This document shows, piece by piece, positions 8,257-17,537 of a stretch of DNA of 64,000 bases. Under the pieces are notes generated by a model that saw only the letters and a program-made list of their open reading frames with translations, made no database searches and was not told the origin of the DNA. Source of the DNA: Ollibium composti (lineage in GTDB: Bacteria; Pseudomonadota; Alphaproteobacteria; Rhizobiales; Rhizobiaceae). The DNA is taken from contig NZ_SSNY01000008.1 of NCBI RefSeq assembly GCF_004801285.1, positions 124,001 through 188,000 on the forward strand, given 5' to 3'. The number at the start of each line of letters is the position of its first letter. Positions within the stretch are counted from its first letter, which is position 1. The position numbers and the translations under genes were made by a program.

Positions 8257-9656
8257 GCGGTGCGCTGGCGGTCTTCGATCTCGGCAAGACGAATTCCAAG
8301 CTGTTCGTCTTTTCGCGCGACGGAGCCGTCCTCGACGAGCGCCGCACCAAGCCCGTCTGGCTGACACATCGCGGCAGGAGCGTGCTCGATGCCGAGCGGC
8401 TCGAAGCCTGGATGCGGGCGGAACTGGCCGGCGCAGTCGAGCGGCACGGCGTCGAGGCCGTCATCGTCTCCGCCCATGGCTGTACCTTCGCGCTGGTCTG
8501 CGGCGACGACGACCTCAGGCATCCGATCCTCGACTACGAACAGGAAATCCCGCCCTCCGTCGCCTCCGAGATCGATCCGCAACTGCCGGACTTTTCCGAA
8601 ACCTTCACCCCGCGCCTGCCGCTCGGTTTCTGCATCACCCGCCACATCTACTGGCTGCAGAAGGAAGAGCCCGAAGCCTTTGCCGGCGCCGACACCATCT
8701 TGTGCTATCCGCAATATTGGGGCTGGCGGCTGACCGGCCGCAAACTGTCGGAATATTCCTACCTCGGCGCGCACACGCAGGCCTGGGCGCCGCTGAAGCG
8801 CGACTACAGTTCCCTTGTCCATAAGCTCGGCTGGCGCCATCTGTTTCCGGAAATCGCCCCCGCCGGAGCGGTGGTCGGTAGCGTGACCGTGCCGCTTGCC
8901 GACGGAACGGCGCGCGAACTTGCCGTGCATAACGGCGTGCATGATTCCAACGCGGCACTCGCCTACTACCGCATGACGGGCCTTTCCGGCTTTACCCTTG
9001 TGTCGACCGGCACCTGGGTCATCCTCATCAACCTCGACTGCCCGCTGTCGGCGCTCCAGCAGGAGCGCGACATGATCTCCAACGTCACGGTGCGGGGCGA
9101 ACCGGCGCCGTCGCTGCGGTTCATGGGCGGGCGCGAATACGACGACATCGCCGGGGGCTGGAACAAGCCGATCGGTCCGGCCGCCGTCGAAGCTGTGATA
9201 CGGCACGGCGTCTACGCCATGCCGTCGTGGACCGCCGGCGGCCCCTTCCCCGAAACAACCGGAGAAATCGTCGGCGGCGAGGTCAGCGGCGAGGAGCGCG
9301 CGGCGGTCGCGGCACTCTATGTGGTGATGATGACCGACTTCTCGCTGGATCTCATCCGCTCCGACAATACGGTGATCGTCGATGGCGGGCTCGCCCGCAT
9401 CGATCTTTTTGGCGCAATGCTGGCGCAGCTGCGGCCGGCGCAGCGCTTCGTGCGCTCGGCCATGAGCGAAGGTTCGGCGACCGGAGCTGCGGCGCTCGCC
9501 TTCGACGCGCTCGGCCATCATCCCTTCAAGGATGAAACGCAGGCTATCACGGCCAGCGCCATCGCCGGGCTCGAAGCCTATCGCGACGCCTGGCGCGCGC
9601 GGGCCGAGGCGCGCCGCGACGACGCCCGCCGAAATGCGAAGGGAGCCAGGGCATGA
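8253..9656 (+). CDS. rhaK: Rhamnulokinase-type FGGY carbohydrate kinase
   Basis: A 467-residue FGGY-family sugar kinase expected to phosphorylate L-rhamnulose with ATP. The N-terminal phosphate loop is 'VFDLGKTNSKLFVF', a form common in rhizobial RhaK. The 'SAHGCTFALV' segment and the C-terminal 'VDGGLARIDLFGAMLAQL' belong to the actin-like ATPase fold. The ATG at 8253 overlaps the rhaR stop and has GGAGG upstream. It is coupled to rhaT by a second ATGA overlap. In R. leguminosarum RhaK is also needed for function of the rhamnose importer, which fits its place ahead of the transporter genes here (known of the family, not shown by this sequence). Confidence 0.87.
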   Translation: MSGALAVFDLGKTNSKLFVFSRDGAVLDERRTKPVWLTHRGRSVLDAERLEAWMRAELAGAVERHGVEAVIVSAHGCTFALVCGDDDLRHPILDYEQEIPPSVASEIDPQLPDFSETFTPRLPLGFCITRHIYWLQKEEPEAFAGADTILCYPQYWGWRLTGRKLSEYSYLGAHTQAWAPLKRDYSSLVHKLGWRHLFPEIAPAGAVVGSVTVPLADGTARELAVHNGVHDSNAALAYYRMTGLSGFTLVSTGTWVILINLDCPLSALQQERDMISNVTVRGEPAPSLRFMGGREYDDIAGGWNKPIGPAAVEAVIRHGVYAMPSWTAGGPFPETTGEIVGGEVSGEERAAVAALYVVMMTDFSLDLIRSDNTVIVDGGLARIDLFGAMLAQLRPAQRFVRSAMSEGSATGAAALAFDALGHHPFKDETQAITASAIAGLEAYRDAWRARAEARRDDARRNAKGARA

Positions 9657-11161
9657 GCGCGGACACGCCTTTCGTCACGCTCTCCGGCGTTTCCAAGGCC
9701 TTTGCCGGCGTGAAGGTGCTGAAGGACGTGAGCTTCGACGTGCGGGCGGGCGAGGTCCATGCGCTGCTCGGCGAGAACGGCGCCGGAAAATCGACGCTGA
9801 TCAAGATCCTGTCCGGGCTCTATACGCCGGACGGCGGCACGATCACGGTCGACGGGCGGCAGATGAAACTGACCTCGCCGCGCGATGCAACCGCTGCCGG
9901 CATCGCCACCGTCTATCAGGAACTGCTACTGTTCCCCGAATTGTCGGTCGCCGAAAACATCTTCCTCGGCCACTATCCCCGCACCTCTTCGGGCGCCATC
10001 GACTGGAGCGCCGTGCGCAGCCGCGCCCGCGACCTGCTCGACCAGCTCGACACCCGCGAACTGGACGTCGACACCAAGGTGCTCACGCTTTCCGTCGCGC
10101 AGCGGCAAAGGGTGGAGATCGCCAAGGCGCTCTCGCGCGACGCCAAGATCCTCATCATGGACGAGCCGACGGCCTCGCTGGTCGAAGCCGACGTGCAACG
10201 GCTGATGGGGATCGTGCGCCAGTTGCGCGAACGCGGCGTCGGCATCGTCTATGTCAGCCACCGCCTGCCCGAAATCTTTGCGCTGGCCGACCGCGTCACC
10301 GTGCTGCGCGACGGCGCGCATGTGGCGACCAGGGACATCGGCGAGGTGGACGAGCGCCAGCTTGTCTCCCTCATGGTCGGCCGGCCGATCGACAGCCTGT
10401 TCCCGAAGGTCGAAGCGGCGATCGGCGACACGGTCCTTCAGGTCGACGGGCTGAACCGGGGCCGGCAGGTGCGCGACATCTCGTTTTCGCTGCGCAAGGG
10501 CGAGATCCTCGGCATCGCCGGGCTGGTCGGCAGCGGCCGCACCGAACTGGCGCTGACGCTGTTCGGCATGACGCCCGCCACGTCCGGAACGGTTGTGCTC
10601 GACGGTAAGCCGGTGGCGATCCGCTCGCCGCGGCAGGCGCGCGACCTCGGCATCGCATACGTTCCCGAGGACCGAGGCCTGCAAGGCCTCGTCAAGCCGA
10701 TGGCGATCCGCAAGAACATCTCGATGGCGACCATCGACCGGCTGTCCTCCGGGATCTTCATCCGCGCGGCCCAGGAGGCCAGACGAGCGACGGAAGCGGT
10801 CAAGCGGCTCGGCGTGCGCTGCCGCAGCATCGGTCAGCCGGTCGGCGAACTGTCCGGCGGCAACCAGCAAAAGGTCGTCATCGCCAAATGGCTGGAAACC
10901 AGCCCCAAGGTGTTGATCCTCGACGAACCGACGCGTGGCGTCGATGTCGGCGCCAAGGCCGAAATCCACACCATCATGGGCGAACTGGTCAGGCAGGGCG
11001 TGGCGATCCTGATGATCTCGTCCGAATTGCCCGAGGTGCTGGGCATGAGCGACCGCGTGCTTGTCATGGCGGGCGGGCGCATCATGGAGGAACTGAGCCG
11101 CGAAGAGGCGACGCCCGAGCGGGTCGGAGCCGCCATGACCGCGCACAAGGAGGCCGCGTGA
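9653..11161 (+). CDS. rhaT: Rhamnose ABC importer, tandem ATPase subunit
   Basis: A 502-residue RbsA-type protein with two fused nucleotide-binding domains. Domain 1 (about residues 5-240) has Walker A 'GENGAGKST', signature 'LSVAQRQRVEIAKAL' and Walker B 'ILIMDEPTASL'. Domain 2 (about 260-500) has the degenerate Walker A 'GLVGSGRTEL' normal for this family, signature 'LSGGNQQKVVIAK' and 'LILDEPTRGVDVG'. It powers uptake through the two permeases that follow. Both ends overlap neighbouring genes (ATGA at the start, shared A at the end), so translation is coupled through the operon. Confidence 0.92.
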   Translation: MSADTPFVTLSGVSKAFAGVKVLKDVSFDVRAGEVHALLGENGAGKSTLIKILSGLYTPDGGTITVDGRQMKLTSPRDATAAGIATVYQELLLFPELSVAENIFLGHYPRTSSGAIDWSAVRSRARDLLDQLDTRELDVDTKVLTLSVAQRQRVEIAKALSRDAKILIMDEPTASLVEADVQRLMGIVRQLRERGVGIVYVSHRLPEIFALADRVTVLRDGAHVATRDIGEVDERQLVSLMVGRPIDSLFPKVEAAIGDTVLQVDGLNRGRQVRDISFSLRKGEILGIAGLVGSGRTELALTLFGMTPATSGTVVLDGKPVAIRSPRQARDLGIAYVPEDRGLQGLVKPMAIRKNISMATIDRLSSGIFIRAAQEARRATEAVKRLGVRCRSIGQPVGELSGGNQQKVVIAKWLETSPKVLILDEPTRGVDVGAKAEIHTIMGELVRQGVAILMISSELPEVLGMSDRVLVMAGGRIMEELSREEATPERVGAAMTAHKEAA

Positions 11162-12165
11162 TGGCGATGAGCGGCGTCGACCTGCCTCCCGTGCGACCGC
11201 AGACCAGCCTGCAGCGGCCGGGCTTCCTGCGCCGGCTTATGGCCGACTACGGCCAGGAACTCATCGTACTGTTGGCCATCGTGGTGCTGTTCGTCGCGGT
11301 GACAGCCGTCAATCCGCGATTCATCTCGGCCAACAACCTGACGTCGATCTTTTCCGGCAACGCCTATATCGCCGTCGCCGCGATCGGCATGGCGATGGTC
11401 ATCATCACCGGCAACATCGACGTCTCGATCGGCGCACTGATCGGCGTGCTGGCGACGATCTCCGGCACGCTGGCGGTCGCCGGCTATCCGATCTGGGTCG
11501 CCTGGTTCTTCCCCGTCCTGGTCGGCATGGCGATCAACGGGCTGATCGGCATCCTGGTCGCCTATTTCCGCATTCCCTCCATCGTGGTGACGCTCGGTGC
11601 CCTGTCGATCCTGCGCGGAGGGCTGATCTCGGTCACCGGCGGGACCTGGATCAGCGACCTGCCGCCGGCCTTCCTGATCGCCCAGCAGAAATGGCTCGGC
11701 CTGCCGGTGCCGCTGGTCGCGATGATCGTGCTGACCGTGCTTGCCGCGCTGTGGATGCGCTACTCGGCCTTCGGCCGTTCTCTCTATGCGGTCGGCGGCA
11801 ACCCGGAGGCGGCCGTCGCCACCGGTATTCCGATCGAGCGCCGCATCGTCGCGGTCTTCATCCTGAACGGCTTCTTCGCCGGGCTGGCGACGATCCTGTT
11901 CGCCACCCAGTTGCAGGTTATCCAGTCGACCGTGCCGCCGAACCTGGAACTCACCATCATCATGGCCGCCGTCATCGGCGGCGTGTCGATCCTGGGCGGA
12001 TCGGGCACTGTGATCGGCTCGACGCTGGCGGCGATCCTGTTCGCCACCATCGGCTCGGCGCTGATCTTCGTCAACGTCTCGGCCTACTGGCTGCGCGCGG
12101 TGATCGGCCTGCTGATCCTGGCGACGGTGCTGGCCGACATGCTGCGCCGCCGGCGGACCGTGTAG
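11161..12165 (+). CDS. rhaP: Rhamnose ABC importer permease
   Basis: A 334-residue RbsC-family inner-membrane permease (BPD_transp_2) with about eight to ten hydrophobic segments. It shows the conserved 'ITGNIDVSIGALIGV' and 'AVIGGVSILGGSGTVIGS' stretches. The start ATG shares its A with the rhaT stop; a second in-frame ATG six bases later is possible. The N-terminal 40 residues are cytoplasmic and rich in proline and arginine. It forms the channel with the next gene product. The P/Q assignment follows the Rhizobium gene order and could be swapped. Confidence 0.88.
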   Translation: MAMSGVDLPPVRPQTSLQRPGFLRRLMADYGQELIVLLAIVVLFVAVTAVNPRFISANNLTSIFSGNAYIAVAAIGMAMVIITGNIDVSIGALIGVLATISGTLAVAGYPIWVAWFFPVLVGMAINGLIGILVAYFRIPSIVVTLGALSILRGGLISVTGGTWISDLPPAFLIAQQKWLGLPVPLVAMIVLTVLAALWMRYSAFGRSLYAVGGNPEAAVATGIPIERRIVAVFILNGFFAGLATILFATQLQVIQSTVPPNLELTIIMAAVIGGVSILGGSGTVIGSTLAAILFATIGSALIFVNVSAYWLRAVIGLLILATVLADMLRRRRTV

Positions 12166-12174
12166 GAGCCGGCG

Positions 12175-13119
12175 ATGACGCTTCGATCCTTCATCCGCCA
12201 CGAGACGTTCCTGGCCATCCTGCTGGTGCTGGCGCTGTTCGTTCTGTCATGGCAGTCGGACAGGTTCTTCACCGTCGCCAACCTGTTGAACCAGGGCCGG
12301 CTGATGACCGAGACCGGCCTGATCGCCATTGCCATGACCTTCGTCATCGCCACCGGCGGCATCGACCTTTCGGTCGGCTCGATCCTCGGCCTGACGGCGA
12401 TCCTGACCGGCGTATTCTGGAAGAACCTCGGCGTGCCGCTGCCGGCCGCAGCAGTGGCGGCGATCGCCGTCGGCACCTTCGCCGGCTACGTCAACGGCCT
12501 CATCATCACCCGTTTCCGGGTTCCGGCACTGATCGCCACGCTGGCGACGCTGGCGCTCTATCGCGGACTTGCCGAAGGCGTCAGCCAGGCGCGCTCGGTG
12601 CGCGGCTATCCGGACTGGTTCTACGTGCTCGGCCAGGGCGAGGTGCTGGGCGTGCCCACCCAGCTCTGGATCCTGCTGATCGCGGCGGTCGTCGCGGCCG
12701 TCATCCTGGCCTATACGCGCTGGGGCCGCACCACCTACGCCATCGGCTCGAACGAAGTGGCGGCGCGCTTTTCCGGCCTTTCGGTCGAAGGCACGAAACT
12801 CGCGCTCTACACGATGTCGGGATTCGCCGCCGCCGTCGCCGCCGTCATCTTCGTCTCGCGCGTCTCGACGACGCGCTCGGACATGGGCTCCGGCATCGAA
12901 CTCGACGCCATCACGGCGGTGGTGCTGGGCGGCACGTCTATCTTCGGCGGGCGAGGCACGGTGCTCGGCACGGTGCTCGGGCTGTGCCTGATCCAGGCGC
13001 TGAAGAACGGCCTGTCGCTGGCGGGCGTCAAAGGCGACGGTACGATCATGTTGATCGGCATCGTGCTTATCCTGGCGGTCCTCGCCAGCGCGATCTTCGA
13101 GAGGAGCGGCACTCGATAA
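12175..13119 (+). CDS. rhaQ: Rhamnose ABC importer permease
   Basis: A 314-residue RbsC-family permease, partner of the preceding one. Landmarks are 'IATGGIDLSVGSILGLTA' and 'AVVLGGTSIFGGRGTVLG', both conserved in ribose-type permeases, within about eight to ten membrane segments. The ribosome site TAGGAG overlaps the previous stop codon, so the gene is expressed with rhaP. Two distinct permeases plus a tandem ATPase is the arrangement of the rhizobial RhaSTPQ importer. Confidence 0.9.
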   Translation: MTLRSFIRHETFLAILLVLALFVLSWQSDRFFTVANLLNQGRLMTETGLIAIAMTFVIATGGIDLSVGSILGLTAILTGVFWKNLGVPLPAAAVAAIAVGTFAGYVNGLIITRFRVPALIATLATLALYRGLAEGVSQARSVRGYPDWFYVLGQGEVLGVPTQLWILLIAAVVAAVILAYTRWGRTTYAIGSNEVAARFSGLSVEGTKLALYTMSGFAAAVAAVIFVSRVSTTRSDMGSGIELDAITAVVLGGTSIFGGRGTVLGTVLGLCLIQALKNGLSLAGVKGDGTIMLIGIVLILAVLASAIFERSGTR

Positions 13120-13181
13120 ATGGGAGAAGACCGTCCTTCACTGCCGCTCATCAGTGTCCGGACGATTATTTGGAGGATGAA

Positions 13182-14288
13182 ATGCACAAAATCGTACTTT
13201 CCGCGCTTCTTGCCTTGTCATTCTCGACAAGCCTGAGCCACGCCCAATCCGCCTGGACGGGCGGCGACGACCTGCCGACCAACCCGCTCGCCTGCGACGC
13301 CACGCCCGCGACCGCCGAGGCGAAGCCCTACGACGGCGGCCAGCCGACCAACCCGCCCGACCGCAAGGGCAAGACACTGACCGTGGTGGACGTGCCCAAG
13401 CTCGTCGGCATCGGCTATTTCAACGCGACGTCGAAGGGCATCGCCGACGCCGCCAAGGAAATGGGCACGATGAACGCCAAGACCGACGGTCCGAGCAAAG
13501 CCAACATCGACGACCAGATCACGCTGATCGACAACTACATCACCAGCGGCGTCGACGGCATCCTGTTCGCCGCCAACGATCCCGTCGCCATCTCGCCGGT
13601 GCTGAAGAAGGCGCTTGCGGCCGGCATCAACGTCGTCGGCTACGACGCCAATTCGGAGCCAGACGCGCGCCAGTGGTTCGTCAACCAGGCCGAGTTCAAC
13701 GGCATAGCCAAGGCGATGGTCGATTCCATGGCCTCCGAGATCGGCGAGGAAGGCTCCTTCGCCATCGTCACCTCCACCTTCACCACGCCCAACCAGGCGC
13801 GCTGGATTTCGGAGATGGCGGCCTACCAGGCGAAATGCCATCCGAAGATGAAGTGGCTTGAGACGGTCGAGGCGCAGGAAGACAACATCCTGTCGTTCAA
13901 CCAGTCGAACACGCTCATCAACAAATATGGCGATGAGCTGAAGGGCATCTTCGGCATGACCTCGGTGGCGACGCCGGCGGCAGCCGACGCGGTGACACAG
14001 GCCAAGAAGTGCGGCAGCGTCGCCGTCGTCGGCCTGGCCACGCCGAATGCGATGAAGCCCTACGTCTCGGCGGGCTGCGTCAAGTCCGTGGTGCTGTGGA
14101 ACCCGGTCGACCTCGGCTATGCCGCCGCCTACGTGCTGCGGGCCGCCGCCGACGGCACGCTGGCGCCCGGCGCGACCTCGGTCAAGGCCGGCAAGCTCGG
14201 CGACCTGTCAGTGATCAACGGCTCGGAAATCCTGCTCGGCGCGCCGTTCGTCTTCACCAAGGACAACATCAACGATTTCGACTTCTAG
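13182..14288 (+). CDS. rhaS: Rhamnose ABC importer binding protein
   Basis: A 368-residue periplasmic sugar receptor (Peripla_BP_4, ribose-binding type). Residues 1-21 are a Sec signal peptide ending SHA/QS. The mature protein has the two-lobed family landmarks 'IDNYITSGVDGILFAAND' and 'AGINVVGYDANSE'. Start at 13182 is set by GGAGGA six bases upstream; the much longer open frame reaching back through rhaP and rhaQ is a high-GC artefact. It ends seven bases before a strong terminator, making it the last gene of the rhaRKTPQS unit or a highly expressed gene within a longer one. Confidence 0.9.
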   Translation: MHKIVLSALLALSFSTSLSHAQSAWTGGDDLPTNPLACDATPATAEAKPYDGGQPTNPPDRKGKTLTVVDVPKLVGIGYFNATSKGIADAAKEMGTMNAKTDGPSKANIDDQITLIDNYITSGVDGILFAANDPVAISPVLKKALAAGINVVGYDANSEPDARQWFVNQAEFNGIAKAMVDSMASEIGEEGSFAIVTSTFTTPNQARWISEMAAYQAKCHPKMKWLETVEAQEDNILSFNQSNTLINKYGDELKGIFGMTSVATPAAADAVTQAKKCGSVAVVGLATPNAMKPYVSAGCVKSVVLWNPVDLGYAAAYVLRAAADGTLAPGATSVKAGKLGDLSVINGSEILLGAPFVFTKDNINDFDF

Positions 14289-14294
14289 GTCGAA

Positions 14295-14328
14295 GCGGGA
14301 GGCGCGCCAGCGCCTCCCGCCCCTTTTC
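14295..14328 (+). terminator. Rho-independent terminator after rhaS
   Basis: A perfect 11-base-pair stem (GCGGGAGGCGC / GCGCCTCCCGC, 14295-14305 and 14310-14320) with a 4-base loop is followed by CCCTTTTCTC. It lies seven bases after the rhaS stop. The following genes in the same direction therefore depend on read-through or on a weak promoter in the 30 bases before the next gene. Confidence 0.8.
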
Positions 14329-14358
14329 TCTCGTGCCCCGAAAACTCACGACCGAACC

Positions 14359-15417
14359 ATGACAAGCGCACCCGATACCGCCGACCTGCAAGCCGAAATG
14401 GCGGCGTTGCGCGCCTTCTCGGCGGCCGTCGGCTCCGACCCGTCGCTGACGCAGGCCGCCGGCGGCAACACCTCCATCAAGGACGGCGACACGCTCTGGA
14501 TCAAGGCATCCGGGACATGGCTGGCGCACGCGCTGGAGCGCGACATCATGGTGCCGGTGGAAATGATGCCGCTGCTCGCGGCGGTCGAAGCCGACGACCC
14601 AGCCGCCGAACAGGCGCATCGCTTCACCATCGCCGCACGCAACCCTTCGGGCCTCAGGCCGTCGATCGAGACGACCGTGCATGCGCTGATGCGGCAGCGC
14701 GTCGTCGCCCATGTGCATTGCGTCGACACCATCGCGCTGGCGGTCCGCACCGACGCGGTTGCCGAACTCGGCCAACGCCTCGATAGCTTCAACTGGGCCT
14801 ATGTGCCGTATCACCGGCCCGGCCTGCCGCTGGCGAAGGGAATTGCGCTGCACCGCGCGCAACGCCCCGACGTGCTGATCCTCGGCAACCACGGCCTTGT
14901 CGTCGCCGCGGAAAGCGTCGCCGAAGCGGAAGCGCTGCTGCGGACGGTCAAGCAGCGCCTGAGGCAGGACGCACGGCCCACACCGCCGGCCGATACGGAA
15001 CGGCTTTCGCAACTGGCCGCTGGCGGCTACCGCTTGCCGACCAGCGACGCAGCCCATGCGGTTGCCCTCGATCCCACTGCCACGAAGATCGCGGCTGGCG
15101 GCAGCCTCTACCCCGACCACGTCATCTTCCTCGGCGTCGGCTCGGCCGTCGCGCAACCGGGCGAAACGCCCGCCGATGTCCAGAGCAGGATCGAATCGGC
15201 ACCGGCTTCCATCCTGTTTCCGGGCCTCGGCGTGTTGATGCGCGAGGATGCCAGCGCCGGCGCCGATGCCATGGCGCGCTGCCTCGCCGACGTCACCACG
15301 CGCATCCCGAAAGGCGCGCCACTGCGCTATCTGAGCGAAGACGAGAATCACGAGCTGACCAACTGGGACGCCGAAAAATACCGTCAGAAACTCGACGCTG
15401 CGGCGGCGAAGCGATGA
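14359..15417 (+). CDS. Class II aldolase/adducin family protein
   Basis: A 352-residue stand-alone class II aldolase-type protein. 'AGGNTSIKDGDTLWIKASG' near residues 34-52 is the typical phosphate-binding start of the fold. 'RQRVVAHVHCVDT' gives the HxH zinc pair and 'ILGNHGLVV' the third histidine. It resembles the aldolase half of RhaD-type fusions more than short fuculose aldolases, and has an extra C-terminal domain of about 130 residues. It is coupled by ATGA overlap to the kinase that follows, so both probably act on one ketose. No clear ribosome site is visible before the ATG. The substrate is not known. Confidence 0.75.
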   Translation: MTSAPDTADLQAEMAALRAFSAAVGSDPSLTQAAGGNTSIKDGDTLWIKASGTWLAHALERDIMVPVEMMPLLAAVEADDPAAEQAHRFTIAARNPSGLRPSIETTVHALMRQRVVAHVHCVDTIALAVRTDAVAELGQRLDSFNWAYVPYHRPGLPLAKGIALHRAQRPDVLILGNHGLVVAAESVAEAEALLRTVKQRLRQDARPTPPADTERLSQLAAGGYRLPTSDAAHAVALDPTATKIAAGGSLYPDHVIFLGVGSAVAQPGETPADVQSRIESAPASILFPGLGVLMREDASAGADAMARCLADVTTRIPKGAPLRYLSEDENHELTNWDAEKYRQKLDAAAAKR

Positions 15418-16694
15418 CGACGGACCTCGTCATCGGCATCGATGTCGGCACCTCCGGCGTGCGGGCGGTGGCGATGGACGCCGCCGAACGGCTCGCCGGG
15501 CAAGGCGCTTGCGCAATGGATGCGGCGGGACCCGATCCGCGCCATCCGCAGACATGGCTGCGCGCCGTGGAACTCGCGCTGACGGAACTGCTCGGCACGA
15601 TTTCCCGCCATGCGGTGCGGGCGCTCGCCGTGGACGGGACCTCCGGCACCACCCTTCCCGTCGATGCGGCCGGCACTCCGCTGAACGCCCCGCTGATGTA
15701 CAACGACGCCGTTCCCGATACCGCGATCGTCGAGCGCATCGCATCGATCGTCCCGGCGGAGTCGGCGGCGAACGGCCCGACCTCCGGCCTCGCCAAGGCG
15801 CTTCACCATCAACCGGTGCGCGGCCTGAAGCGTGTGCTGCATCAGGCCGACTGGATCATGGGCCAGTTCACCGGCCGCTTCGACACGACCGACGAAAACA
15901 ATGCGCTCAAGACGGGCTACGATCCTATCGGCGCGCTCTGGCCGGACTGGATGGCGGCGACAGGGCTCGATATGGCGCTGCTGCCCCGCGTCGTCGCGGC
16001 CGGCGCGCCCGTCGGCCGCATTTCCCGGCTGGCAGCCGACCGGTTCGGCCTGCCGGTCGATACGCTGGTGGTGGCGGGAACGACGGACGGCTGCGCCTCC
16101 TTCCTGGCGACGGGGGCGAGCGCGCTGGGCGACGGCGTCACGGCGCTCGGCTCGACGCTGACGCTCAAGCTTTTGTCGGACAGACCGATCTTCGCCCCGG
16201 CTTACGGCATCTACAGCCATCGCATCCTCGGCATGTGGCTGGCCGGCGGCGCCTCCAACAGCGGCGGCAAGGTTCTGGGGCAATTCTTCGACACCAACCG
16301 CATCCGCGCCCTCAGCGCCGAAATCGATCCCGAGACCGACACCGGGCTCGACTACTATCCGCTGCTTAAGCCCGGCGAGCGTTTTCCGATAGCCGATCCG
16401 GTCTATCCGCCTCGGCTCACGCCGCGCCCGGAAAGCGACGCAACCTTCCTGCAAGGAATGCTGGAAGGCATCGCGGCCATCGAGGCGCTTGGCTACCGCC
16501 GGCTGGCCGAACTCGGTGCGCCACAACTGAAATCGATGCGCAGCGTCGGTGGCGGCGCGGCAAACGCCGCCTGGACTCACATCAGGCAGCGCAGGCTCGG
16601 CGTTCCCTTCCTCGACGCCCGGTCGCAGGAAGCGGCGGCCGGCACCGCGCGGCTTGCCCTGGCCGGCGCGCGTGCGGCGGGCCTTCTGGCATGA
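15414..16694 (+). CDS. FGGY kinase, D-ribulokinase (XK1-like) type
   Basis: A 426-residue FGGY-family kinase, shorter than the usual 480-520. The phosphate loop is 'GIDVGTSGVRAVAMD'. The middle and C-terminal blocks 'ALGSTLTLKLLSD', 'YGIYSHRILGMWLAGGASNS', 'LDYYPLLKPGERFP' and 'SVGGGAANAAWTHIR' match, from memory, the plant and cyanobacterial XK-1 group, reported to be D-ribulose kinases rather than xylulokinases. It is overlapped at both ends by the aldolase and HAD genes. A role in making D-ribulose-5-phosphate, or in repairing a side product, is inference. It differs clearly from rhaK and from the other two FGGY kinases in this window. Confidence 0.78.
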   Translation: MTTDLVIGIDVGTSGVRAVAMDAAERLAGQGACAMDAAGPDPRHPQTWLRAVELALTELLGTISRHAVRALAVDGTSGTTLPVDAAGTPLNAPLMYNDAVPDTAIVERIASIVPAESAANGPTSGLAKALHHQPVRGLKRVLHQADWIMGQFTGRFDTTDENNALKTGYDPIGALWPDWMAATGLDMALLPRVVAAGAPVGRISRLAADRFGLPVDTLVVAGTTDGCASFLATGASALGDGVTALGSTLTLKLLSDRPIFAPAYGIYSHRILGMWLAGGASNSGGKVLGQFFDTNRIRALSAEIDPETDTGLDYYPLLKPGERFPIADPVYPPRLTPRPESDATFLQGMLEGIAAIEALGYRRLAELGAPQLKSMRSVGGGAANAAWTHIRQRRLGVPFLDARSQEAAAGTARLALAGARAAGLLA

Positions 16695-17524
16695 CCGCGC
16701 CCATCGCTCTTTCCGGCATCGGCGCCCTGGCCGACCGTTTCGATGTCTTCTTCATCGACCAGTTCGGCGTGCTGCACGACGGCACGGCCCCCTATCCGGG
16801 CGCAGTCGACGCGCTCGCACGGCTGACGGCATCGGGCAAGACGACCGCGCTGTTGTCGAATTCCGGCAAGCGGTCGGCACCCAACGAGGCGCGGCTGGTC
16901 AAGCTCGGTTTTAAGCCGGGAAGCTGGTCGCATTTCCTCTCGTCCGGCGAGGTCGCCTGGCGCCAGCTTGCCGATGCCGGCCAGTCAGGCCGCCGCTGCC
17001 TGCTGGTGGCACGCGACGGCGACACGTCGGCGGTCGACGGGCTGCCGCTGCAGCTTGTCGACGACGGCGCGCAGGCGGATGTGGTGCTGTTATCGGCCTC
17101 CGAGAGCGACCGCCACGACCTTGCGCACTACCAGAAGCTGCTTGGCCCGGCGGCGCGGCGCGGCGTGCCCTGCCTGTGTACCAATCCCGACAAGATCATG
17201 CTGACGCCGTCCGGCCCCAGCTTCGGCGCCGGACGGATCGCCGAACTTTACGCCGAACTCGGCGGGTCGGTGACCTGGATCGGCAAGCCGTTTCCCGAAA
17301 TCTACACGGCGGCACTGGCGCTGGCCGGGAACCCCGATCCCGCGCGTGTCGTTTGCGTCGGCGACAGCGTCGAGCACGATATCGCCGGCGGCGCCGAAGC
17401 CGGTCTGGCGACGGCGCTGGTCGAGACCGGCATCCTGGCGACTAGCCACGAGAACGAGAGACGGCGGCTCTACGAACGATACGGCGTCGTGCCCGGCTTC
17501 ACCCTGCCGGGATTCTACTGGTGA
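16691..17524 (+). CDS. HAD-IIA family hydrolase, atypical motif I
   Basis: A 277-residue HAD-superfamily protein of the NagD-like IIA branch. Motif I is 'FIDQFGVLHDG': the nucleophile D23 is kept but the usual second aspartate is phenylalanine (F25), a feature of the 'DxWGVL' subgroup (HAD-SF-IIA-hyp4). Motif III lysine is in 'WIGKPFPEI' and motif IV in 'CVGDSVEHDIAGG'. Without the second Asp its phosphatase chemistry may differ or be slow. The ATGA overlap with the kinase and its place before rhaI suggest it acts on a sugar phosphate from this operon. The function is not established. Confidence 0.75.
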   Translation: MTAPIALSGIGALADRFDVFFIDQFGVLHDGTAPYPGAVDALARLTASGKTTALLSNSGKRSAPNEARLVKLGFKPGSWSHFLSSGEVAWRQLADAGQSGRRCLLVARDGDTSAVDGLPLQLVDDGAQADVVLLSASESDRHDLAHYQKLLGPAARRGVPCLCTNPDKIMLTPSGPSFGAGRIAELYAELGGSVTWIGKPFPEIYTAALALAGNPDPARVVCVGDSVEHDIAGGAEAGLATALVETGILATSHENERRRLYERYGVVPGFTLPGFYW

Positions 17525-17537
17525 CGAGGACAAGACG

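Noticed and set aside
11691..14288. A single 865-codon protein covering permease sequence and rhaS
   Set aside because: The first ~500 codons are an out-of-frame reading of rhaP/rhaQ. The true start of rhaS (13182) has a GGAGGA site and a signal peptide.
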